A stretch of 64,000 bases of DNA from Pichia kudriavzevii (lineage: Eukaryota > Ascomycota > Pichiomycetes > Pichiales > Pichiaceae), in contig NC_042508.1 in the NCBI RefSeq assembly GCF_003054445.1, forward strand, positions 2,108,001 through 2,172,000. Reading direction: 5' to 3'. The notes beneath the pieces were generated by a model. It was not told the DNA's origin. It was given only the letters and a program-made list of their open reading frames with translations, and made no database searches. Made by a program: the position numbers and the translations under genes. Shown piece after piece: positions 56,846-64,000 of the stretch; position 1 is the stretch's first letter, and each line of letters opens with the position of its first letter.

Positions 56846-58486
56846 TTATTGTTCATCTTCGACGAGCTCCTCTTTATTTTCGCTTTTACCTATCACTCCA
56901 ACTTTTAGAAACAGACTAATTATAAAAGCTGCACCTGCAAATGAAATGCCGACGTACCAACAATATTTAATTCCATCTAGTAATCCTTGGGGGTCATCGT
57001 TCTGTTGAGGGGTTCCATAAGCGGCGTATTTGGATGAGATGATAGTGGAGTTGAAACCAAGAGCAATGGCCGAGCCCAATTGAAGCAACGTGTTGAAGGT
57101 GCCTGCACCACGACTTTGTAAGTGTTTTTCTAAAGATGATAGTGTAACTCTATTAGATATATTATAAATTAGATCTGCCCCAACAACTGTCAATATGAAA
57201 GCGAAAAACGGACCTAAAAAATAGTCTCTATCAACAGTAATGGTTGACCAAATTATGCAAGAACCAAGGTACCCCAATGTCCCAACTGCCATGAAAATTC
57301 TTCCAGGGATCAAATGCATAGTGAACCCAGCAAATAAGTTGACCAAGATTCCAGAGATTGGTTGTGTTAAGAAACAGCACGCAACAATTATTGGAGAATA
57401 ACCTTTAATATTCTCAAAATATAACATTGCATTGTAATTTAGGAATCCAAAGAAAACCATCCAACATAATCCTGCAATACACATACACAAACAGAAATTT
57501 CTGCTTCTAAATAATTGCATCGGCATTAGCGGCTCCTTAGGAATGTATAATTCATATAATACAAACACAGGAATCAAAGCGACCCCAACAATCAGCAATG
57601 CAATGATGTATGGTGTTCTCCATCTTTTCTCTGCATTATCAACGTCAGTCAATGAAAAGCAAATAAGCGTAAATGAAGCTAAGGATAGCAAAGCACCCAA
57701 ATAATCCATTTTCCTGAATACTTGCTTGCTATGTTGCCAGTTGATTTTCTTATCATTTGGTAATATGAAGAACACCGATATAGCCAAAACTGCAAAAAGG
57801 ATTGATAAGAAATATTGGGTGGATCTCCAGTTCAACGCAACTTCACAAATACCTGCAAGGAAGAATCCAGAAGCACCACCTACTGGTGCACCTATACTGA
57901 AGCAACTCATAACCATATTTTTACGCCTTGAATCTTTATAAGTTGAGCCTAAGAATCCTGCAGATGCAGGCGTGGCACAAGCAACAGAAGCCCCCTGCAA
58001 CCCCCTGAACAAACATAACAAAACAAAATTATTCATAAACCCAGCAATTAATGAAAAGACAGCATACATAGTAAACCCTATTATCATGGCATTTTTCCTA
58101 CCAAATGCATCTGCAATCCCGCCCATGAGTAACAAACAAGCACCGTTAGCTAGCATGACACTACTAACACTCCAAGAAAGTTGACCACCTTGAACATTAA
58201 ATTGTACACTTGTTGCACGCAAAAGTGTTTGATACGCAGATGATGCCATACTTGCAGCTGCAGGTCCAAAAATACATAAAAATATGGACAAGTATTCTTG
58301 AATAGGCGTCTTAAACACCGGAGGTCGCTGTTCTGGGTCTGAATATAGCTTAGACATACTTGTCTCTTCTTTTTCAAGATGGATGGAATTATCATTCTTT
58401 TTGTCCAGGAAAGCCAGATGTTCTGTTGAAACTCGGCTTGCCGTTTCATCGACACTCCCCTCAGAGGAAGACAAACAATCATGCAT
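56846..58486 (-). CDS. MFS transporter, DHA2 family (Atr1/Amf1-like)
   Basis: 546 aa from the first ATG (58486); the frame opens at a TTG at 58513. About 14 hydrophobic segments follow a 65-residue polar N-terminus. Motif A is GGIADAFGRKNAMIIG (after TM2), and the antiporter motif C region is GAPVGGASGFFLAGI (TM5). These place it in the 14-span drug:H+ antiporter-2 group with S. cerevisiae Atr1, Ymr279c and Amf1 (Yor378w). Relatives export aminotriazole or boron, or move ammonium; the substrate here cannot be deduced. It is probably in the plasma membrane. It has no gene-cluster context that suggests a toxin or metabolite. Confidence 0.88.
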   Translation of the reverse strand: MHDCLSSSEGSVDETASRVSTEHLAFLDKKNDNSIHLEKEETSMSKLYSDPEQRPPVFKTPIQEYLSIFLCIFGPAAASMASSAYQTLLRATSVQFNVQGGQLSWSVSSVMLANGACLLLMGGIADAFGRKNAMIIGFTMYAVFSLIAGFMNNFVLLCLFRGLQGASVACATPASAGFLGSTYKDSRRKNMVMSCFSIGAPVGGASGFFLAGICEVALNWRSTQYFLSILFAVLAISVFFILPNDKKINWQHSKQVFRKMDYLGALLSLASFTLICFSLTDVDNAEKRWRTPYIIALLIVGVALIPVFVLYELYIPKEPLMPMQLFRSRNFCLCMCIAGLCWMVFFGFLNYNAMLYFENIKGYSPIIVACCFLTQPISGILVNLFAGFTMHLIPGRIFMAVGTLGYLGSCIIWSTITVDRDYFLGPFFAFILTVVGADLIYNISNRVTLSSLEKHLQSRGAGTFNTLLQLGSAIALGFNSTIISSKYAAYGTPQQNDDPQGLLDGIKYCWYVGISFAGAAFIISLFLKVGVIGKSENKEELVEDEQ

Positions 58487-58719
58487 GCTGAAATAACCAC
58501 AGCTTAGCAACAATTCTGCCAGCCAGTGCTTGTTGCAGAAGAAAGATATACCATTAGTAAGCTCTATTCCTTGAAATTTATCAGGAACTTAAATTCGAGG
58601 AAAACCCCCGCTGAGCCGCCCCTCTTCGGCAACTCTGTTTCCGCTGACAATTTTTTATTTTTCATAATCTATGCACAGTTAACACTTACAAGATACATCT
58701 ATAAAAATATCTAAATTTA

Positions 58720-60174
58720 CTAGTTTTTGGAGACGAGTGAGGAGTACTCCGTTAGCAACTCGTCATATTTAGACTTGAGCTCCTCAAAGGCACTGGTTTT
58801 TTCGGCAACTTCTTGTTTGAGATCTTTAATGGTTGTTTTATCAATGTTAATCGAGAATCCAGAAGAATTTATCGTTTGAGAATCCACAGATGTAAAGTTA
58901 GCAAAAACCTTCTCCTCACTCTGCACGTCTTTTAGAAACTTGGACAAGTTCCATACATCCTTTGGCCCAGTGGTTGTAAGTTTCATTAGTAAGTTTTGAT
59001 TATTCAAGTCCTTTTCCTCCATTATGGATCTCTTCAATATAGGAATGGATCTCATAACAGACTTGTCGACACCCGAGTTGTCGAATTTAGAATCATCCGC
59101 CTTTATGGTCCATAGCTCTATATTACTGATTTGTCCAACTAGCTCCTTTAATTTTTTTCTTATTTGCTTGGTGGTTATGTCAACAACAAACAAACAACCC
59201 TTGCTATCACCAGAGACTAACAGAGTTCCATCCAGTGACAGTTTTAGTTGAGAAATGAATAAATCGCTGGCGTTTTTATGATGGTCTTGATGACAAGTGA
59301 ATGTATCTAAGTAATCAACATCAGGTTTCAGAGTAACGATTTTGCCTAATCCACCTACCGCTTCGATCACCTTAGTTCTAGGATTAGCCTTGAACAATGG
59401 GACGTATCGGATTTGTCCATTGTTTAAGCCCAGATATAATGCCCTCATTGCAGGGTCTAGTGCTACCGAGGTAACTGCATCTGTTGAAACAATGGTGGTA
59501 GCTAACTTGGCCTGGGATGATAATGTGATCGAATAGACACGGACAGTTGAATCCAGAGAAGAAGTGACCAATTTGAGGTCGTTATTAAGTCCTTTGTTGA
59601 AGTTCAACGAGGTGATTGGCAATGTATGATCTGTCAAAATTGCAAATGCGTTATCGCTCTTTAAATCATCATCACATCCATTGATCAATAGGGTATTTAA
59701 CGAATGAATGACAACTCTTGAATCTTTAGATCCTGTCGCAATGAATCCGGAATAGGCTGCAATATGGGTGAGAGGCTGGTAATGCGCCTGCTTTACTGTG
59801 ATCAAGAGGCCCGAATTGAGAGACCAGACATAGAGTCTACCTGAAATAGAGCCACCTAGTAAGAGAGATGGTGTTTTCTCGTTTGGATCCTTGTAAGTGG
59901 AGAGACATGTCATGATTTCCGGTAACGGTATATATTGTTCGGGCGATTCTTTACCATACAAATAGACATGCAGAGTCGGTTTCTCTGGGAGAGCAACAAG
60001 AAGGTGAGAACCATGACCGGTCGACAAGTTTACCGATGCATTTGGCGATGATGGTGATTGTCTGTATTGATGGAAAGTCTTAGTAGTATGCAGGGAAACT
60101 AAGTAGGAGAATGCTGTCGAATGTTTTTTATCCTGAGGATTACCTCTTGCATTGTAGTAAATGAGTTCATCCAT
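58720..60174 (-). CDS. IPI3: Ipi3, WD-repeat subunit of the Rix1 complex
   Basis: 484 aa from the first ATG (60174, MDELIYYN); the frame opens at a TTG at 60204. WD repeats span about 50-340: LLLGGSISGRLYVWSLNSG followed by KQAHYQPLTHI, IATGSKDSRVVIHSLN, LTDHTLPITSLNFNKG, LVTSSLDSTVRVYSI and LLVSGDSKGCLFVVDI. These match S. cerevisiae Ipi3 (LLLGSTESGKLYIWELNSG, HDHTLPVTDFQ). The C-terminal 60 residues form a coiled coil (FEELKSKYDELLTEYSSLVS). Ipi3 with Rix1 and Ipi1 acts in ITS2 removal and 60S maturation, and associates with replication origins. Confidence 0.92.
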   Translation of the reverse strand: MDELIYYNARGNPQDKKHSTAFSYLVSLHTTKTFHQYRQSPSSPNASVNLSTGHGSHLLVALPEKPTLHVYLYGKESPEQYIPLPEIMTCLSTYKDPNEKTPSLLLGGSISGRLYVWSLNSGLLITVKQAHYQPLTHIAAYSGFIATGSKDSRVVIHSLNTLLINGCDDDLKSDNAFAILTDHTLPITSLNFNKGLNNDLKLVTSSLDSTVRVYSITLSSQAKLATTIVSTDAVTSVALDPAMRALYLGLNNGQIRYVPLFKANPRTKVIEAVGGLGKIVTLKPDVDYLDTFTCHQDHHKNASDLFISQLKLSLDGTLLVSGDSKGCLFVVDITTKQIRKKLKELVGQISNIELWTIKADDSKFDNSGVDKSVMRSIPILKRSIMEEKDLNNQNLLMKLTTTGPKDVWNLSKFLKDVQSEEKVFANFTSVDSQTINSSGFSINIDKTTIKDLKQEVAEKTSAFEELKSKYDELLTEYSSLVSKN

Positions 60175-60599
60175 TTTGCTTTTTGGTTCTGAAATGAAAC
60201 ACAACTATATCTTGTGTTTTGTTGACTAGAAAAAAAAAAAAAAAATCTTATATGCTTCTTTGCTTGGTTTCTTTCTCTCTTTCTATTTTTTTTTTCTTTT
60301 ATTGAAAACGTTTGAAAAAAAAAAAAGAAAACAAAAAATACAATAATTTTTCTTTTTCATGTTCAAACGAGAAATTGGAGAAATGAGAAAAGAAGGGTGA
60401 AAAATAGTGGGAAAATTTCCCCGTGGCAGTTTACAATTTGTTATTACACGCGTTACGCGTTGAATTGGGGGAGGGAAAAAAATAAAGAGAGCCCATTTTA
60501 GAAAGGAAAAGAGGGAAATAAGGGAAGTCGGCACATTGATATATTCTCTTTGGACAGTCGGTGCTTGCAAGGGGAGCCTAGATATACCAAACTTATAAC
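60175..60599. promoter_or_regulatory. Divergent IPI3-PBR1 promoter with twin ACGCGT
   Basis: 425 bp with A- and T-runs at 60230-60330. Two ACGCGT boxes lie almost back to back (60448-60453 and 60455-60460), about 140 bp before PBR1. They match the MCB element, but single ACGCGT matches occur elsewhere in the window, including in coding DNA. Confidence 0.45.
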
Positions 60600-62003
60600 A
60601 TGCCGCTCGATTTTCTAGGGTCAGTCTATTATGATGGAACAAAAGTTCCGTACTGGGAGCAAATTAAGCAAGTTACTCCATTTGTGGCGTCAGCTATATT
60701 GTTGAAGCTCTACACCAATGGATCATCGAATACATGGGAGAGGAAACTACACGGGAAAGTGTACATTATGACTGGGGGTACCAGTGGCATTGGGAGTGCA
60801 TTGGCGAAAGAGTTAGCCAGTAAAGGTGCTCAGTTGGTGTTACTATCATCTCAAATTGGTGAGCATGCCGACAATAGTGCCAAAGTTTGGATGACTGACT
60901 ACGTTAATGATTTAAGAGAAGTTACAGGCAACGAGTTGATATATAGTGAATATTGTGACTTGTCATCATTGCATTCCATTAGGAAGTTTGCCACCAAATG
61001 GCTCGACAATTCACCAGCACGACGTTTGGACGGTGTAATTTGTCTTGCCAATGAGAGTATACCCATGGGGAAGTTGAGAACCAACTCTATCGATGGTGTC
61101 GAAAGGCAAATGGCCATAAATTACCTTGGCCATTATCATCTGCTAACATTATTAGAACCTGCATTAAGAGCCCAACCAGCTGATCGTGATGTTCGAGTAT
61201 TGATTTCATCTTGTTTATCGCAAAATATGGGAGATGTCGAATTGAATGATTTACTCTGGGAAGATCGAACATATCCTAGCAACCAGCCATGGAAAGTTTA
61301 TGGTACCTCGAAGTTGTTGTTGAATATGTTTGCCAAGGAGTTCCAACGTCGGGTTCAAAACGTTCCACGACCAGATAAACAGCCTTGTCCCATTAGAGTC
61401 AATATAGTCAATCCAGGAGTTGTTAGAAGTCCAGGAATGAGGAGATTCTTATCAATGGGTAGTATATTTGGATTGGTCATTTATCTCTTGTTATATCCTG
61501 TTTTTTGGCTATTAATGAAATCATGCCAACAGGGGATGCAATCCTACCTTTTCGCCATCAACAATCCAAATATCATGAACATACGTGGCGGCAACTATAT
61601 TAAAGAATGTACAATTATTGAGAACGAGACACGTCGGGAGTTGAATGATGAAGCACTACAAAAGAAAATCTACAACCTCACAAGTGAACAAATAGTAAAG
61701 TTGGAGAAGGCAAGTGCCATAGAGAGAAACAGGGGCAAAAAGGTCAACAAGAAATCAAGGTTGGACGACTTAGACGTCAAGGTAAAGGGTGGTGCAACTA
61801 GCTCGGTCCCATCGAATAATGATAAAACGGGACTATTCACGTCCGCCTTCACAGAGAGTAAACAGGGGGACCCGGGGTTATATCCTGACATGAACAAGAT
61901 GGACCCTGGCAGTATCGACGAGGCAAGAGAAGCGAGATTACGGCACCTTGACGAAAAGTATATGAAAAGCCGTGAAGTTAGGTCAAGGGCAGCCAAAGAT
62001 TAA
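60600..62003 (+). CDS. PBR1: Pbr1-type short-chain oxidoreductase
   Basis: 467 aa, ATG at 60600. A short N-terminal hydrophobic segment precedes an SDR fold with GKVYIMTGGTSGIG (NAD(P)-binding Gly motif, about 51-64), ATKWLDNSPARRLDGVICLAN, the catalytic YGTSK (about 236-240) and VNIVNPGVVRS. KLHGKVYIMTGG, WLDNSPARRLDG and the segment LLYPVFWLLMKSCQQGMQS match remembered S. cerevisiae Pbr1 (Ynl181w), an essential membrane-associated oxidoreductase of unclear substrate. The C-terminal 130 residues are charged and partly disordered. Longer than Pbr1 (407 aa). Confidence 0.82.
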   Translation: MPLDFLGSVYYDGTKVPYWEQIKQVTPFVASAILLKLYTNGSSNTWERKLHGKVYIMTGGTSGIGSALAKELASKGAQLVLLSSQIGEHADNSAKVWMTDYVNDLREVTGNELIYSEYCDLSSLHSIRKFATKWLDNSPARRLDGVICLANESIPMGKLRTNSIDGVERQMAINYLGHYHLLTLLEPALRAQPADRDVRVLISSCLSQNMGDVELNDLLWEDRTYPSNQPWKVYGTSKLLLNMFAKEFQRRVQNVPRPDKQPCPIRVNIVNPGVVRSPGMRRFLSMGSIFGLVIYLLLYPVFWLLMKSCQQGMQSYLFAINNPNIMNIRGGNYIKECTIIENETRRELNDEALQKKIYNLTSEQIVKLEKASAIERNRGKKVNKKSRLDDLDVKVKGGATSSVPSNNDKTGLFTSAFTESKQGDPGLYPDMNKMDPGSIDEAREARLRHLDEKYMKSREVRSRAAKD

Positions 62004-62406
62004 CATCAAAGACAATGAAGTCAATCAAGCAATTGAAACCGAGGATTGCCGTGCCTGTTGCTACAGAGCTCCTCTATTAGATTTACCGGCGCGAGGTATT
62101 TTTTCATCGCCCCTCTTTATTCCACTTTCAGACATTGGTGATTCATCGTTCAAGGTGGATTACTCATTTTTCCACTCAAAATGCCGGTGTTTGTGCGTTT
62201 TTCCCAGGATGGTTTTACCATAATATATATCTGCCAACCCCATTCACAGGACACAACATCCACCCCCCCTCACTTCTACTGGCATTATAGTCCTTCCCCC
62301 CCGTTGTTCCGTATCTCTCCCTATCCCCTTCCCTCTCCTTCCCTTTCCTTCTATCTCTGTCTTTACTTTTTTTTTCCTACTAATAGACCAATCGCTCTTC
62401 CATTAC
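62004..62406. other. PBR1-BAT1 intergenic region
   Basis: 403 bp; from about 62255 the plus strand is a long pyrimidine tract rich in C, ending about 30 bp before the aminotransferase ATG. It resembles the pyrimidine-rich promoter and leader of a highly expressed gene. No gene is visible. Confidence 0.5.
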
Positions 62407-63600
62407 ATGTTTTCATCTTACTTGAGATCTTCAAAGGCTATCTTCAAGACCACATCCAGAACCAGAATGTCTTCTTCTTTAGCTCCACTAGATGCTACCA
62501 AGCTTAAGATCACAAAGACCACCTCTCCAAAGGAGAAGCTTCCAAATGACAAGTTAGTCTTTGGTCAAACCTTCACTGATCATATGCTTCAAATTCCATT
62601 CTCCTTCAAGAAAGGATGGGGTACTCCAGAGATTGTTCCTTATGGCCCCTTATCCCTAGACCCTTCCTCCTGTGTGTTCCACTATGCCTTTGAGTTATTT
62701 GAAGGTTTGAAGGCATACAAGGATAAGAATGGTGATATCAGAATGTTCAGACCAGACAAGAACATGGCGAGAATGAACAAATCTGCAGACAGAATCTGTT
62801 TACCAACTTTTGATTCTGAACAGTTGACCGACTTAATTGGTGAATTGTTGAAGTTGGATCACAGATTTATTCCATCTGAAAAGGGCTACTCGATGTATAT
62901 CAGACCAACTTTAATTGGTACTTCTCCAGGTTTAGGTGTTCACACTCCAGATGAGGCATTGTTATTTGTCATTTGTTCTCCAGTCGGACCATACTACAAG
63001 ACTGGTTTCAAAGCAGTCAAATTGGAAGCTACTGATTATGCAACCAGAGCATGGCCAGGTGGTGTTGGTGATAAGAAGTTGGGTGCCAACTATGCACCAT
63101 GTGTCAAGCCTCAATTAGATGCAGCTTCTAGGGGTTACCAACAAAACTTGTGGTTATTTGGCCCAGAGAAGAACGTCACCGAAGTTGGTACCATGAATTT
63201 CTTTGTTGCAATGAAAGATTCCAAGACCGGTAAGAATGAATTAGTCACGGCACCTTTAGATGGTACTATCTTAGAAGGTGTCACCAGAGATTCCATTCTT
63301 TCTCTTGCTAGAGAGAGATTGAATCCAGACGAATGGATCATTTCCGAAAGATACTGCACCATCAACGAAATTAAGGACAAGGCAGAAAAGGGCGAATTAT
63401 TAGAAGCCTTTGGTTCAGGTACTGCTGCAATTGTCTCCCCAATCAAGGAAATCTCCTACCATGGTGAAGCAATCAATGTTCCATTGACTCCAGGCGAAGA
63501 ATCCGGTCCATTAACGAAACAATTCTTAACCTGGATCCAAGAATTACAATACGGTGAAGTTGAAAGCGACTGGTCTAAGGTTTACAAGGTCGAAAACTAG
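62407..63600 (+). CDS. BAT1: Branched-chain amino-acid aminotransferase
   Basis: 397 aa, ATG at 62407. Residues 1-20 are basic and hydroxylated with no acidic residue (FSSYLRSSKAIFKTTSRTR), a mitochondrial presequence. Met21 begins MSSSLAPLDATKLKITKT, which aligns with the cytosolic Bat2 start of S. cerevisiae. The fold-IV PLP enzyme motifs are clear: FHYAFELFEGLKAY, MFRPDKNMARM, YIRPTLIGT, the PLP lysine (about K224) in GDKKLGANYAPCV, EVGTMNFF and FGSGTAAIVSPI. It interconverts Leu, Ile and Val with their 2-oxo acids, and feeds fusel alcohol formation. Two in-frame ATGs could give both mitochondrial and cytosolic forms from one gene. Confidence 0.96.
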   Translation: MFSSYLRSSKAIFKTTSRTRMSSSLAPLDATKLKITKTTSPKEKLPNDKLVFGQTFTDHMLQIPFSFKKGWGTPEIVPYGPLSLDPSSCVFHYAFELFEGLKAYKDKNGDIRMFRPDKNMARMNKSADRICLPTFDSEQLTDLIGELLKLDHRFIPSEKGYSMYIRPTLIGTSPGLGVHTPDEALLFVICSPVGPYYKTGFKAVKLEATDYATRAWPGGVGDKKLGANYAPCVKPQLDAASRGYQQNLWLFGPEKNVTEVGTMNFFVAMKDSKTGKNELVTAPLDGTILEGVTRDSILSLARERLNPDEWIISERYCTINEIKDKAEKGELLEAFGSGTAAIVSPIKEISYHGEAINVPLTPGEESGPLTKQFLTWIQELQYGEVESDWSKVYKVEN

Positions 63601-63916
63601 GCTGACTTGTCATTTTGTCGTATATAACTTCATTTTAGTTCAGTTCTCTCTGTTTTTAATTTTTTTTTCCTCCTTGTTTAGAATGTATATTGTGAAATCC
63701 TTATACGATATTTAAATTTGAGATAAAGAGCAACTCATATATAGGCGCAAACATGGGCTAACGCCTATAATGGGAGTGCCCTCTCGCGCTAATCTAGAAG
63801 AATAGCAGGGTTCCTGAGGGGGGGATAAGAAAAAAAAAAATAGGGTGAGATCATCCAAGTTAATTTCTTCTCTGTATGTTCTTTTATTCGACTGTTCCTT
63901 GGAGAAGCACCATTAT
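63601..63916. other. Intergenic region at the right edge
   Basis: 316 bp with T- and A-runs (63659-63669, 63830-63840). No gene or RNA gene is recognised. Confidence 0.4.
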
Positions 63917-64000
63917 ATGAACAAGTTGGATATAAAGGGTGTAGTACAGGGTTTTCTCAAGGGAAAGGAGAGGTTCAAGGTTATCTCGGAAGGTTTGAAT
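63917..64000 (+). CDS. Start of an unrecognised gene, cut by the window edge
   Basis: An ATG at 63917 opens a frame of 28 codons that runs past base 64000 (start MNKLDIKGVVQGFLKGKERF). The sequence is basic and amphipathic, and too short to identify. It could be a real gene start or chance. Confidence 0.4.
   Translation, partial: MNKLDIKGVVQGFLKGKERFKVISEGLN

Overview
This is nuclear chromosomal DNA of a budding yeast (Saccharomycotina). It is gene-dense, mostly intronless, AT-rich, and carries many recognisable yeast single-copy genes. CTG is read as leucine: where the first permease of the array has CTG, its sister copies have TTG or CTT at the same positions. That argues against the CTG-Ser and CTG-Ala clades. 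The window also holds genes that Saccharomyces cerevisiae lacks or is thought to lack: an IND1-type complex I assembly factor, a Rac GTPase, an SNRNP27-type splicing protein, and a Hap4 protein with HapX-like cysteine motifs. Together these suggest a complex-I-bearing yeast outside the Saccharomyces lineage; a Pichiaceae-type species is my inference.

Layout. 1-5.5 kb: 3' part of IND1, an unrecognised Ser/Thr-rich GPI-type surface protein, VPS24, POL30 (with an intron and three MluI cell-cycle boxes upstream), MAK3. 5.8-14.6 kb: ATG11, an unrecognised gene, the meiotic kinase MEK1 (with TATA and URS1-like elements upstream of the start I choose), an NGR1/NAM8-type RNA-binding protein. 15-24.6 kb: four GAP1-like amino-acid permeases, all on the plus strand, in an A-B-B'-A' similarity order. 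24.8-31.4 kb: SDH3, KNR4/SMI1, TOP2. 31.8-44.4 kb: HAP4-like regulator, ATP18 (two exons, 61 aa), STR2-type cystathionine gamma-synthase, MNS1-type mannosidase with a long charged tail, APN1, and two unrecognised genes. 44.6-48.4 kb: a tRNA-Asp and a 3.7-kb AT-rich stretch without a credible gene. 48.4-64 kb: ASH1, SPE1, an unrecognised gene, RAC1, NOP6, SNRNP27-like, a DHA2 transporter, IPI3, PBR1, a branched-chain aminotransferase, and the first codons of one more gene.

How the genes relate. Respiration is represented by IND1, SDH3, ATP18 and the Hap4-type regulator that would be expected to control such genes; SDH3 and HAP4 both have CCAAT boxes upstream. Nitrogen and amino-acid metabolism is represented by the permease array, the aminotransferase, STR2 and SPE1. 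DNA replication and repair is represented by POL30, TOP2 and APN1. Several open frames begin at TTG or GTG; I moved these to the first in-frame ATG, because yeast nuclear genes normally start at ATG.

I found no convincing mobile element, CRISPR array or novel multi-gene system. The parts most worth a second look are the permease array with its shared TTTGACA motif and conversion patches, the Hap4/HapX hybrid, the gene desert upstream of ASH1, and the unrecognised genes.
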